From: Megaustenia siamemsis
Lineage: Eukaryota; Mollusca; Gastropoda; Stylommatophora; Ariophantidae
NCBI GenBank assembly: GCA_032433765.1
Contig: JAVIAB010000124.1
Coordinates: 73,023,746-73,087,745 of the forward strand
DNA: 64,000 nucleotides
Reading direction: 5' to 3'
Below the pieces are notes generated by a model that saw nothing but the letters and a program-made list of their open reading frames with translations, searched no databases and was not told where the DNA came from. The first letter of the stretch is position 1; each line of letters opens with the position of its first letter. This document shows positions 22,775 through 34,317 of the stretch, in pieces. The position numbers and the translations under genes were made by a program.

Positions 22775-22944
22775 AGGCAGAACAGCAAGAGGTAGATTTA
22801 GAAGAAGATGGAGTGACAATATCAAAGAAGCGCTACAAGAACATCAGTTGACAGTGATTGAAGCCGCCAAAAGGGAGAGAACCAGAACTTTGTATTTCGC
22901 TAGACACCCGAACGGGTACAAAAGGAAGTGAAGAAAGAAAAAAA
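22775..22944 (+). mobile_element. LINE-N 3' end
   Basis: Reads GRTARGRFRRRWSDNIKEAL and the following AAKRERTRTLYFARHPNGY, then a stop. It is homologous to 46180-46480. It directly follows the LINE-C tail, which fits LINE-C having landed in this LINE-N copy. Confidence 0.65.
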
Positions 22945-23676
22945 GAGGGGTGTTGAGAGTGCTGCAGTCCTTTAGGATATGCTCTGGAGTTTGCCCGGTT
23001 GGTTCGCAGTCACTATTTCTTATATTGTGAAGGTGTTCTCAGAGGCCACAGTGAACTGTTCTGAGTCTGAATATCTTAGTCAGCTCATGTTTGCTGCGTT
23101 TACTTCTTCTTCTTCTTCGTTTTCTCTTTCTTCTTTCCTTCCTCATTTGCTTTTCAGCGTCGAGGGGAGGTACAATTTGCGGTTTTTGCTGCGTTTACTG
23201 TCTGGCGAATAATTTCCACACTACTTTGCATTTTGTTTTTGTAGTTTGTTGGACTGCTGGAGATTCCCACCTACTGTTGTGAGTTCGTCTGCTGTCTCGT
23301 TTCCAGGGGAGCCACAGTGCATTGTATCCATTGCAGGCCTAGTTTTGTCTTTTCTGACAGCAGACATATGGTGTTCTTTATTCACTGAATGCCTGTTTCG
23401 GGCTTGATATCGCTTGTATTACTCATCTTGCATCACTAAGGATACTATTGTTAACTTAGGGTCTCTTGTGCGTTGAGAATTTGTATGGCTGTGCGTTGTA
23501 CCATTGCCTCCGCTCTGAAATGTGTGCACCTTTCTCAGGCTGAAAGAGAGTATGTCCTCTCTTTCCACGTGGGTAGACAATATAGATGCCACTGCCTCAA
23601 TTCTTTGATACTTCGGTTGCGGATCCATATGTGAGCACCTGTGGCCATACATTTTTGGAATACTTTTCCTGGAGCT
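22945..23676 (-). mobile_element. LINE-Q 3' part with RNase H remnant
   Basis: On the minus strand a decayed C-terminal part of a Jockey/R1/CR1-like element: YGHRCSHMDPQPKYQRIEAV (ORF 23419-23652), then a piece reading CGSPGNETADEL, the conserved G-x-x-x-N-E-x-A-D box of RNase H. Many stops. The same copy continues upstream at 23956-24398 and 25520-25700. Confidence 0.6.
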
Positions 23677-23955
23677 TGAAAAACTTGGGAGCCGCGATAG
23701 CTCAGTGGTTAGTGAACTGGACTACAAAGGACAAGAGGTAGGATTCGATCCCAGCCGATGGCTTCCGGCTCACCCACCCTTTAATGGGTACCGGATTTTT
23801 TTCTGGGAAAGTAAAGCGGCACGGGCGTAATACCGACCACATTACCCCAAAAATCATGTGCCGAAGGTCTGTAAAATTTATGGTCACTAACACCATATTC
23901 CCTATACGCCACTTGGTGTGACGGGGGTACTTTACTTTTTTTTTATGATAAACTT
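23677..23955 (+). mobile_element. tRNA-derived SINE copy 2, with target-site duplication
   Basis: Body about 23687-23945: gggagccgcgatagctcagt (A box), ggattcgatcccagcc (B box), the constant body, and a tail ending ctttactttttttt. Flanks tgaaaaactt (23677-23686) and tgataaactt (23946-23955) match at 9 of 10. It is inserted in LINE-Q. Confidence 0.88.
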
Positions 23956-24398
23956 ATCATTGGCTCTCATTTCTGTCCCGGGTTGCTCGTTTTTTGTGAC
24001 TATTCCTGGAACATCCATGATTATTTTCGTTTTATTTTTACAGCTAGACCGTAGTTCGGGTGAGAGGGCTTCGCACAGATCATTCTTTGGTTCTAATACT
24101 TGTGCGTGGTGTCTGAAGGTTTCCCCTTACAAGATGATTTGAATTCTGTCTTGGAGATCTTTGTGCAGAGGGTGATCTGATAGCCTTTTATACTTTTCGA
24201 AGTGGGTGATGGTTTTGTACTTTCTGCAGTGTGCAAGGGGGCTCAAATTCTGCTGTTTTCTTTTTTTTTATTATGATGGGGATGCTTTTCATTGCTCCAA
24301 GGGTTGTTCTGATTGCCATGTTTTAGACTTTGTATAATTTTCCCAGGTTAGTCTTGGCTGTTGTTGCCCGGGAGCTTGAGGCATATTTAATGATGTCT
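23956..24398 (-). mobile_element. LINE-Q, middle part
   Basis: The minus strand reads ASSSRATTAKTNLGKLYKVQ and MAIRTTLGAMKSIPI, the RT-thumb-to-C-terminus region of Jockey/R1-like elements. It is bounded by the SINE on one side and the deleted LINE-C copy on the other. Confidence 0.65.
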
Positions 24399-25519
24399 AA
24401 CTGCTCTAGTTTCCGGTTGTTTCCAAAATGGAGGAATTATTTTTCTCCGGCTTGGTATAGAACCGTTGATCAGAGGTTTAACAAGCCGCTATTGTAAAAC
24501 GATGTTGTTAATGAAACGTAGACCTGATACAGAATGTGTAAACTATATAGCAGTAGATAGTCGTGATAGTTTTTTCGGCCCTAAAACAACTACAAATATA
24601 GGATTCTGGAATGTACGTACAATGGCCGCGCCGACGAAACATGCACAGGTGGCGAGCGAGATGGATAGATACGATCTTATTTAATGATTAAGCGAAATGC
24701 GCTGGATTGGAACAGGTAGGAGATCTATTGATAATAAAATAGTAGTTTTTTCTGGAAGGGAAGATGGAAACCACCGCGAAGGAGTAGGCATAATGATGAC
24801 AGACATAGCTGCAAGAAGTTTATTAGAATGGGAACCGGTAAATAGCCGTCTGATACGAACACTCTACAAAACAAAACATGGAAGACGCTCAATTGATCAA
24901 TGGTATGCGCCTACAAATGAAGCTGATGATGATGATGTTAAGGACAATAAACTCATCAGCACAAACACAAAACTTAGACTATTCAAATCAAATGTACTAT
25001 CAACCTTTACGTATGCGCGTGAAAGCTGGAAAACAACAAGAGATATAGAAACAAAGTTGAACGCATTCGAAAATAAATGTCTAAGGAAAATACTTGGTAT
25101 AGCGTGGAACGAATTCAAAACAAACGAGGAAATTAGAAAAATCGTCAATCAACCACTAATATCTTCAGTAATAAAGAAAAGACGATGTTCATATGTTGGA
25201 CATGTGATGAGAAGAGATAATAACCGAATAGCAAAGCAAGCCCTCATGTGGGAAACAACAGAGAAAAAGAGGAAGACCCAGAGAGACACTGATAAGAACA
25301 TCGATGAGAGAGGCAAGAGTAGCAGGAATCGGCTCCCTCAATGAGATAGAGCTGCTTGCACAGAACAGAGACAAATGGCGAGATTTGATAAAATATCTTT
25401 AAAAGAGTTCAAAACTGCTAGAACAAAAGTTCAGACAGGAGAAGGTGTATCTTGGTCTACGCCCTATGGGCCGGCTACGGCTCGAAAGGTCAATAGATAG
25501 ATAGATAGAACTGCTCTAG
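24399..25519 (+). mobile_element. LINE-C internally deleted copy with 11-bp target-site duplication
   Basis: Perfect 11-bp flanks aactgctctag at 24399-24409 and 25509-25519. The element begins at tttccggttg (same 5' end as the minus copy at 50628), runs through the endonuclease start (FWNVRTMAAPTKHAQVASEM, a stop, then MRWIGTGRRSIDNKIVVFSG), and at about 24945 jumps in frame to the RT C-terminus (STNTKLRLFKSNVLSTFTYA). It ends in the LINE-C 3' UTR and GATA tail. ORF 24697-25344 crosses the junction. The RT domain is gone, so this copy could move only with help. Confidence 0.85.
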
Positions 25520-25700
25520 CGCTGACTTGCTTTAGGATCTTTTTATTTGCTCCCCAGGATGTACCCGCTATTTTTTCACCATAGGCAGTCTTTGGATGGC
25601 CTTCATCTAGTCCTTTCTGCCCGGTGTCCGCGACGACAAAACTTCGTTGTTTCAACTAAACCATTTCACTTTGTACAGTCATGTCACTTAACATTTCACA
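25520..25700 (-). mobile_element. LINE-Q, upper part
   Basis: The minus frame reads PKTAYGEKIAGTSWGANKKI and LKQVSARAVL, continuing the Jockey/R1-like RT C-terminus seen at 23956-24398. Removing the LINE-C insert and one copy of the 11-bp duplication rejoins it. 25701-25857 holds nothing I recognise. Confidence 0.55.
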
Positions 25701-25857
25701 CGCTGGTGGAGGTTTTTTAAATCAAGTCCAAGGTGGACTTAATTTACTCTGGGGAAAGAATCTTTATTTACCATGATGGCATTGAAATGATATTTGAAGG
25801 TCCACCATCATTGACTCAAATGAAAGGCTTTCTTTTTATTAGTTTTCCAACCCCTCT

Positions 25858-26520
25858 TTAATGTTCTGTTGTGTTGCCTGAGTACATAAATGTATCTTTT
25901 TCGTCCTCTATGTACCCACATTCTTTCCATCCTGTTTCTGATATGCCTAAACTATATATGTTTAGTCGTTTTGCTTCTTGAATAAGATTTTCCAATTTTT
26001 CTTCTTGGTATAGAGTCCTAACATTCCATATACTTATTTTTAGATCTTTCCTCCGACATAAGTTCGAATTCTTCTCTATGGCTTTCTCTGGAATAGTACG
26101 TGATGAGGCTCCAATCTCTTTCACGGTGGTCTGCCACATTCGTCTTTCGTGTCCTGAACATGCCTCCTGTGAATTCACACACTTTGCTGTTTTCGCTTTC
26201 TCGGCCGTTGGTCATTGCCGAGACTTCCGCTTCATCCAACGTCACAAAATTTGTACAATTCGGGATGGACATTCCCGTCTGCCCGGAGCGACAGTGAAAA
26301 ACAATGACCTATCACCGATAGGTCTATCTCGAATGAAAATAAAATAAATACCCACTTAAAGACGAGAATTTATACCGTCCACCAGCCTGTTAGAAGTTAA
26401 ACAACCACAACAGGCATGAGCAGAACATTAAATCCAAGATGCACACCGCGTGTAACCGGCGTATTTCGAAACACCACACGCTGTAACGGAAAACACTGTC
26501 CACATACGGACGCCATCTTG
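25858..26520 (-). mobile_element. LINE-L 5' end: 5' UTR and endonuclease start
   Basis: Minus strand. The 5' end at about 26520 reads caagatggcgtccgtatgtg, then a UTR-like stretch, then an endonuclease start, LKISIWNVRTLYQEEKLENL, followed by LNIYSLGISETGWKECGYIE. ORFs 25858-26178 and 26018-26272 overlap in different frames, implying a frameshift near 26040. It stops after the first endonuclease motifs. RTE-like by the NVRTL block. Confidence 0.65.
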
Positions 26521-27115
26521 GCTTTTTTTTGCAAAATGTCTACATTTGTTTATTGAGATGCAATTGTCTAGCAGGAAGTAAATATCTAGTACATGAGTAG
26601 ATGTGACTCTAGCACTCTCATGTATCTACACATAGGCTTTGTTCAGCATGCTACTATAAATTAAAATAAATTCTATGTTATTGCATTTCCTTTTTTCATG
26701 TATTGTAGTTTCCTTTATAACAGTACATAATTTACATCTTTATGTCTTATCATTATTATATTTTAATACTAAATTCTGGGCCATGTTAGGAACGATCATG
26801 TCCAGGACATGACAATGTCATCTTTAACAGTCCACGCCATTGCTCACATTTAACTTCACTGGGTGACCAAACAAAGGGCTACAACTCCACGCCATTAAAA
26901 CATTATCACTTGAAATTAGAATTGCACTGGTCACAAGGAGTCACACATTCAGGTAGAACACTGTAACAACTCACATAGGAGAACGATATAATACATGTAT
27001 TGCCCTTTTTTTGTTTTTAAATTTTAATAAAGGTTTGCAGCAGTGGCCAATTTCTCGATGAATGCGTAAGAAATGATCTCAGTCTAAAGATTTAATCATA
27101 AACAGGTTATTTCAT
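26521..27115. other. No gene recognised
   Basis: AT-rich spacer before the LINE-J scrap and foldback element. Confidence 0.4.
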
Positions 27116-27138
27116 CAAGTTATTGAGGTAATTGCTGG
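27116..27138 (-). mobile_element. LINE-J tail, left side of foldback insertion
   Basis: Reads gttattgaggtaattgctgg, matching the LINE-J 3' terminus (gttattgagttatttgcggg at 40760). The rest of this LINE-J copy is at 32557-32930, across the foldback element. Confidence 0.6.
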
Positions 27139-27589
27139 AGTAGTATAGCAGGAAGGATCTGTGTCGTATTTGGCCCATAAATTAACAAAGATATATAGTT
27201 GGTGCGTGGCGAACCTAATGTACACGAGGGGCATGGGGAGATAATCACGACCTTTCGTGTAGGGGTGTTGACCTCTAGTCGAGGTGACCCCGAAGTGACC
27301 TGTTTATGCCTGGTGTGTGATGACTTTGGAGTTCTTGATGTACTTGCGCTGACCTTATTTTTTATGTGAATATATTGTCTGCTTACGTCGTGTGTTATTT
27401 AGTTGTTTTTAAACGGCGGAAAGTGTCTTCCGGTGCTTCTTTCCTCGTATTTTATCTCTCCTCATTAAGACTGGACCTTTCTTCTTCCTCGGTGTTATTG
27501 GTACTCTCTCTCTCTCTCTCTCTCTCCTCATTAAGATCGTACTTTAAATTTTCAAAACTGTCTTTCTTCTGTATAATTGAGACTAATCA

Positions 27590-27632
<43 letters not shown>

Positions 27633-29802
27633 TATCTCTTAATAGACTAGGCTTCTTCCATGCCACCATCCCTCCTCTCTCTTTCCCTCTCCTAGCGTTC
27701 CGCCCTCCCTCGTATTTTTAGCTTGCCGCATAGACCTCCCTACATTGTAACACTTACTCATTCTCTCCATTTACCCCTATCATCGCTCCTTCCCTCTCAT
27801 AGACTTCTCTCTCTACTCTCTACTCTATATCTCTCTCACCTATTCCCTTCTAGGCTTCTGACTATTGTAACACTTACTCATTCTCTCCATTTATACCTAG
27901 CATCTCTCCTTCCCTCTCCAAGATTTCTCTCTCTCTCTCCTATCTCTCTCTCCTCATAATCGTTCTTTAACTTTACATAACAGTCTTTCTTCTGTATTAG
28001 TGAGACTAAGCATCTCTCTTTCCACTTTCTCTCCTATCTCCTCATAGACTACTCTCCTTCCATCCCACCCTCCCACCTCTCTCTTTTTCTCTCCTAGCGT
28101 TCCACCCTCCCTTATAATTTTAGTTTCCCTCATAGACTTCCCTACATTGTAACACTTACTCATTCTCGCGATTTACGACTATCATCTCTCCTTCCCTCTC
28201 TTAGACTTCTCTCTCTCTCTCTCTCTCTTATTCCCTCATAGACTTCCCTCCATTGTAACACATACTCATTCTCTCCATTTACTCCTATCATCTCTCCTAC
28301 AATCTCCAAGACTTCTCTCTCTCTCCTCTCTCGCTCTCTCTCTCGCTCTTTCTCGCGCTGTCTCGCTCTCTCTATCTCTCACATATTCCCTCATAGATGT
28401 CCCTCCATTGTAATACTTACTCATGCACATCTTTTAAGCCTATCACTTCTTTTCCTTCTCCTAGACTTCTCTCTTTCTCCTAGACTTCTCTCCTACCATT
28501 CCATCATCCCCCGTTCTCTCTCGTAACGTTCCAACCTCCGTCTTATCTTTAGCTTCCCTCACAAACTTCTCTCCATTGCTTTTAATTTCTTTCATCTTCC
28601 CTTCCTTCTCCTAGACTTCTATCTCTCTCTCTATATATATATATCTCTCTCTTCTAGATTTCTCACCTACCATTCCATCAACCCGCCACTCTCGGTCTCC
28701 AAGCGTTCCGTCCTCCCGCCTTTGTAACACTTACTCATTCTCGCTTTTTAAGCCTACCACTTCTCATCCTTCTCCTAGACTTCTCTCTTTCTCCTAGACT
28801 TCTCTCCTACCATTCCATCATCCCTCCGCTCTCTCTCTCCTAACGTTCCACCCTCCATCGTATCTTCAGCTTCCCTCACAAACTTCCCTCCATTGTTACA
28901 CATAATCATTCTTGCTTTTTATCTCTTTCATCTTCCCTTCCTTCTCCTAGACTTCTCTCCCCCTCTCTCTCTTTCTCTCTCTTCTAGACTTCTCATCTAT
29001 GATTCCATCATTCCCCCCTCTCTCTGTCTCCAAGCGTTCCGTCCTCCCTCCATTGTAACACTTACTCATTCTCGCAATGTACACCTATCATCCCTCTCTC
29101 TCTCTCTCTCTCTCACTCTTCTAGATCTCTCAAATACCATTCCATCAGCCCGCCTCTCTCTGTCTCCTAGCGTTCCGTCCTTCCTCCATTGTAACACTTA
29201 CTCATTCTCGCAATGTATACCTATCATCTCACCTTCCTTCTCCTAGACTCCTCTGAAGTCTGTATGTAGGTTGTCTAGTGTGTCTTGATAGTTGTATATA
29301 TGTTGTCTAGTGTGTCTTGATGGATGTATGAAGGTTGCCGACTGTATCATGATGACTGTATGTATGTTGTCTAGTGTGTCTTGATGGATGTATGAAGGTT
29401 GTCAACTGTGTAATGAGGGCTGTATGTCGCTTGTCTAGCGTGTCGTGACGGGTGTATGGAGGTCGTCTAGCGTGTCGTGACGGGTGTATGGAGATCGTCT
29501 AGTGTGTCACGATGGTTGTATGTCGGTTGTCTAGCGTGTCAGGAGGGCTATATGTAGGTTGTGTAGTGTGTCGTGATGGCTGTATGCAGGTTGTTTAGTG
29601 TGTCGTGATGGGTGTATGGAGGTTATCTAGTGTGCCGTGATGGCTGTATGGAGGTCGTCCAGTGTGTCATGAGTCGTGTATTTAGGTTGTCTAGTGTGTC
29701 GTGGTGGATGTATGTAGGTTGTCTAGTTTGTCGTGGTGGATGTATGTAAGTTGTCTATTGTGTCGTGATGGGTGTATGGAGGTCGCCTAGTGTGGCATGA
29801 TG
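27139..29802 (+). repeat. Left inverted arm of the foldback element
   Basis: Order from the outside: ~370 bp of unique sequence, then a CT-rich block (about 27500-29255) with recurring phrases such as ccattgtaacacttactcat and cctagacttctctc, then a minisatellite (about 29260-29802) with units near 33 bp built on gtctagtgtgtcgtgatgg. The frames 27366-27650, 27723-27959 and 28893-29246 are repeat translations. Confidence 0.8.
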
Positions 29803-30387
29803 GTTGTATGGAAGTTTTCTAGGGTGTTAGTAGGTTGTCTATTGTCTAGTTTAGATATTACCGTAGCAAAAACTTATTTAAAAATCACTTTAAAAAATAT
29901 TTTACCCCCTTGACCATTTTTGAAGGATGCACATATGAATTCGATAAAAATAGTAAATATACACTCTAGGCGTACCCCAAAATTTTCTTTAAACATCCCT
30001 GTAGCAAAAATTTACATTAAACATCCCTGTAGCAATAATTTACATTAAACATCCCTGTAGCAAAAATTTACTTAAAATTTACTTTATAAATTTTTACCCC
30101 CTGACCATTTTTGATGGCTACGCCCATGAAATCGATAAAAAAAATTGAAATTTAACCTCTAGACTTACCTCAAACTTTATTTTTGACAAGCCCATGCATC
30201 AAATTTACATAAAAAATCAACTAAAAATTAGTAGTGTAGTATGGCATTATACTCCAACAGGAAAAACAAATTTAAGGGTAGACTAAATATATAAGGAAAA
30301 AAAGTACGGTGAGCCCACATTAACCCCGTCGTAAATGCCATACTTCACTACTTATTTTAAGTCCATTTTTTTATGTAAATTATGTAA
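29803..30387. other. Loop of the foldback element
   Basis: AT-rich and non-coding. It holds three tandem copies of a ~28-bp unit (acatccctgtagcaaaaatt, about 29990-30070) and an inner inverted repeat of about 48 bp (30196-30245 with 30331-30382; core agtagtgtagtatggcat / atgccatacttcactact). Confidence 0.7.
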
Positions 30388-32151
30388 TCATGCCACACTA
30401 GGCGACCTCCATACACCCATCACGACACACTAGACAACCTACATACATCCACCACGACAAACTAGAAAACCTACATACATCCACCACGACACACTAGACA
30501 ACCTACATACACCCCTCATGTCACACTGGACGACCTCCATACAGCCATCATACACACTAGACAACCTCCATACACCCATCACGATACACTAGACAACCTG
30601 CATACAGCCATCACGATATACTACACAACCCACATATAGCCCTCCTGACACACTAGACGACCTCCATACACCCATCACGACACGCTAGACAAGCGACATA
30701 CAGCCCTCATGACACACTAGATACCCACCACGCCACACTCGACAACGTGCATACATGCATGACGATACACTAGACAACCTACATACAATCATCATGACAC
30801 AGTCGACAACCTACATTCATCCATCCCGACACACTTAGACAACCTACATACAGCCATCACGCCACACTAGCCACCATACATTCAACCACCATGTCACACA
30901 AGATAACATACATACAATCATCATGTCACACAAGACAATATACATACAATCATCATGACACAGTCGACAACCTACATTCATCCATCCCGATACACTAGAC
31001 AATCTACATACATCCATCACGACACACTAGACAACCGGCAGACAGCCCTCATGACACAGTCGACAACCTTCATACATCCATCAAGACACACAACATACAT
31101 ACAGACATCAGAGAAGTCTAGGAGAAGGAAGGTGAGATGATAGGTATACATTGCGAAAATCAGTAAGTGTTACAATGGAGGGACGTCTATGAGGGATTAG
31201 GTGAGAGAGAGAGAGAGAGACAGCTCGACAGAGAGCGAGAGAGGCGAGAGGAGAGAGAGAGAAGTCTTGGAGATTGTAGGCGAGATGATAGGAGTAAATG
31301 GAGAGAATTAGTAAGTGTTACAATGGAGGGAAGTCTATGGGGGAATAAGAGAGAGAGAGAATTCTAGGAGAGGGAAGGAGAGAAGATAGTCGTAAATGGC
31401 GAGAATGAGTAAGTGTTACAATGGAGGGAAGTCTATGAGGGAATAGGAGAGAAAGATGAGAGAGGCGAGAGAGGCGAGAGAGGTGAGAGAGGTGAGAGAG
31501 AAGTATAGGAGAGGTAAGGAGAGATGATAGGCGTAAATGGAGAGAATGAGTAAGTGTTACAATGTAGGGAAGTCTAAGAGGGAAGCTAAAATTACGAGGA
31601 AGGGTGGAACACTATGAGAGGAAAAGAGAGAGGAGGGAGGGTGGGATGAAAGGAGAGTAGTCTATGAGGAGATAGGAGAGAAAGAGGGAAAGAGAGATGC
31701 TTAGTCTCACTAATACAGAAGAAAGACAGTTATGAAAGGTTAAAGTACGATCATGAGGCGAGAGAGAGAGGGGGGGGGGAGAAGTCTTGGAGAGGGAAGG
31801 AGATATGCTAGGTATATATGGAGAGAATGAGTAAGTGTTATAATGGAGGGAAGTCTAGAAGGGAATAGGTAAGAGAGAGAGAGAGGAGAGAGTAGATAGA
31901 GAGAGAGGTCTATGAGAGGGAAGGAGCGATGATAATGGTGAGAATGATTACGTGTTACAATGTAGGGACGTCTATGCGGCATTCTAAGAATACGAGGGAG
32001 GGCGGAACGTTAGGAGAGGGAAAGAGAGAGGAGGGATGGTGGCATGGAAGTAGAATAGTCTACGAGGAGATAAAAGAAAGAGAGAGCGAGATAATTAGTC
32101 TCAATAATATAGAATAAAGACAGTTATGAAAAGTCAAAGTACGATCTTAAT

Positions 32152-32194
<43 letters not shown>

Positions 32195-32556
32195 CAATAA
32201 CACCGAGGATGAAAAAAGGTCCAGTCTTAATGAGGAGAGATAAAATACGAGGAAAGAAGCACCGGAAGACACTCTCCTCCGTTTAAAAACAACTAAATAA
32301 CACACGACGTCTGAAGACAATATATTCACATAAAAAATGAGGTCAGTGCAAGTACATCAAGAACTCGAAAGTCAGCACACACAAGATATAAACAGGTCAC
32401 TTCCGGGATCACCTCGACTAGAGGTCAACACCCCTACACGAAAGGTCATAGTTAACTCCCCTGCCCCTCGTGTACATTAGGTGCGCCGCGCACCTACTAT
32501 ATATCTTTGTTAATTTATGGGTCAAATACGACACAAATCTTTCCTGTTATACTACT
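30388..32556 (-). repeat. Right inverted arm of the foldback element
   Basis: Mirror of the left arm: minisatellite (about 30395-31100, units built on cacgacacactagacaacct), GA-rich block (about 31100-32200), then the unique outer ~360 bp. ORF-like frames at 30955-31140, 31167-31367 and 31740-31982 are repeat translations. It is about 500 bp shorter than the left arm. Confidence 0.8.
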
Positions 32557-32935
32557 TGCGGGTCATCATTATTACACTCCGAACTTGTCCATAGGTGCTC
32601 AGATCCCCTCCTCTGCAAATCCCACAGTGTCCAGCGACTGCCGACTATAGTTCTATGTTGGTTGATAAGTCTTCTTACACGGACACTAAGTTTCTTATAT
32701 GGCTGTGCCCATCTTAGCTCCCACTTCCATCATCCGAAGAAGTGACGTGGATCTGTGTTTGTCGAAGTCCTGTGCTCTTCCCACATCTCGGAGGGCATTG
32801 ATAATGTCCGCCCGATCCATTGGTTGTCCGTCTTCAACGACAGTGCAGCTAGCCAACATCCGTTCTTTCATTTCCCCGTACTCCCGCATGTCCAGGGACA
32901 TAGACAAAGGTGACCTTACGCATTTTATTTTATCA
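32557..32935 (-). mobile_element. LINE-J 3' end, right side of foldback insertion
   Basis: The minus strand reads the LINE-J C-terminal tail: QPMDRADIINALRDVGRAQD (ORF 32695-32940), ending in the tgcgggtcatcatt terminus at 32557. It is close to the copies at 40752 and 4255, and is 5' truncated at about 32935. Confidence 0.75.
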
Positions 32936-33119
32936 AGCATGTAAAATAAACACAGAATGGTATCAAGAAGCTAAACTAATAGCAAACATAAAGAAGCTAT
33001 GAAGTTTCAGCAAAAGTCTTCATCACATATAAAACAACATGGTTCGAATCTGAAGCGACAAACACAAAAGTTAAACACAGATCTCAAAATGAAAATGGCA
33101 AAACTGGAACAGTGACAAG
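32936..33119. other. No feature recognised
   Basis: Spacer, A-rich. May be an older LINE scrap, but no motif is clear. Confidence 0.35.
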
Positions 33120-34305
33120 ATTTAGGTGCCTGTTGGTCACATATAACTAGACAATGGGGCAAGTAGGATATATTTTATTGAGGTCTGGCGGTCAAAAACT
33201 TAGGTTATTCTAAATCTAAAGTATGTATTCATCAAATGTCATTACATTTTGCAAATCCAGTGTCAAACATTGTCAGCAAGTTCATATATTGGGGTGTGCA
33301 GCAATTCCACATAGTTCAGTAAGTCCATGATATTCCAATTATTTACAAGTTACAACTCATTAATATGGACTGCTCTTCCAAGTTAACCGAAGGTTTAACT
33401 TTAGGGATTTTGCACCATCGTTAAGGTGTTTCGTGCGTTTTTGGCTGCATTCACTAGATTAATCGGTCGTTTGTGGGCCCATCCAATGTTGTGTGTGGTA
33501 TGTCATCATGATGGCTGATCGTATTATCCCTAAACCGGCAGTACACTTATAATGAAGGGCAAAATGACGGAGTTTTGTTCATCACTTTGCAGCCCCTGTG
33601 TGACTCCCGGAGTTTCATGTTGGTCAGGAGGGATGTTGTCTAGATACAAAAAGGCTACTATGAGCTGGAGGGTAGACTTGTAAACTGGTTTATCATTTTA
33701 CAAATTCACATTGCAGGGGATATCTGGACGCTTACGAATTGTTGTTCGATGTGCGATGAGGATGATCAGACGAATAACTGCATTTCATATGTTCGGATTT
33801 TGAGACCAAAACGATGTTCTAACATCATCAGGCGTTATACATAATAAAAAAAATATGACGATCAACATTTTCAGAAGGACATGAACTTCCGATCAATATG
33901 GCGGATAGGCGACAGGAACCATTAAAGGCTGTGTCTGTAAAAGTGTTCCGTGTTGCAGTTTCCTCATATTCCAAATCCAGCTTGCTAGCGGAGCTACTGA
34001 GTTAAGTGTTCTGTGCACACCGTGAGCTGTGTGTTTCGTTCGTTTTGATCGTGTTTCGATGTTCCGATTGCTTACGACGAATCATGATATTGTATGGCGG
34101 GGAACAGATGGCTGTGTTCACTTTCTGTGCGGTTTCGCCTTATGTCTTTTTGTGTGTGTTGAGAATGCTATAATGGGGACCGCAGCTACCTTTCTTTGAT
34201 TTGGAGATGAGATATTAATTCGGATGATTCCACTGGCACGGGCGATTGAGCAATTATGAATTTTATTTCGTTTGCAGTGATACCGGGGCCTTCCATAACC
34301 ATAAA
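33120..34305 (+). mobile_element. Repeat Z copy 4 (long)
   Basis: Inverse of copy 3 over most of its length: tttgcaccatcgttaaggtg, agcccctgtgtgactcccgg, gcttgctagcggagctactg, ending gataccggggccttccataa and an ataacc-like tail. Non-coding. The left edge is approximate. Confidence 0.65.
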
Positions 34306-34317
34306 TATAAAGGTTGT

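Larger units (their letters stand above)
27139..32556. mobile_element. Foldback-type element, 5.4 kb, with >2 kb inverted arms
   Basis: The outer 400 bp of the two sides are near-perfect inverse complements: agtagtatagcaggaagg at the left against ccttt-like cctgttatactact at the right, then tacacgaggggcatggg against cccctgcccctcgtgta, and so on. The arms run 27139-29802 and 30388-32556; they differ in length by repeat number. The arms are CT/GA-rich low complexity plus a ~33-bp minisatellite; a 585-bp AT-rich loop sits between. No protein-coding gene was found. Both outer edges lie inside one LINE-J tail, with a short imperfect target duplication (ttgctgg against ttgcggg). Known foldback elements have this architecture; the family here is unknown. 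Confidence 0.8.

Noticed and set aside
24466..25344. Chimera of two different LINE families (endonuclease of one, RT C-terminus of another)
   Set aside because: Shared target duplication and the same 5' end as 50628 make one internally deleted family the simpler reading.
27366..29246. Leu/Ser-rich ORFs in the CT-rich arm
   Set aside because: Translations of (CT)n-type low-complexity DNA with mirrored counterparts in the other arm; no domain.
27139..32556. Possible CRISPR-like array in the 33-bp repeats
   Set aside because: Units are degenerate minisatellite repeats in direct contact, without constant repeats alternating with unique spacers, and the genome is eukaryotic.
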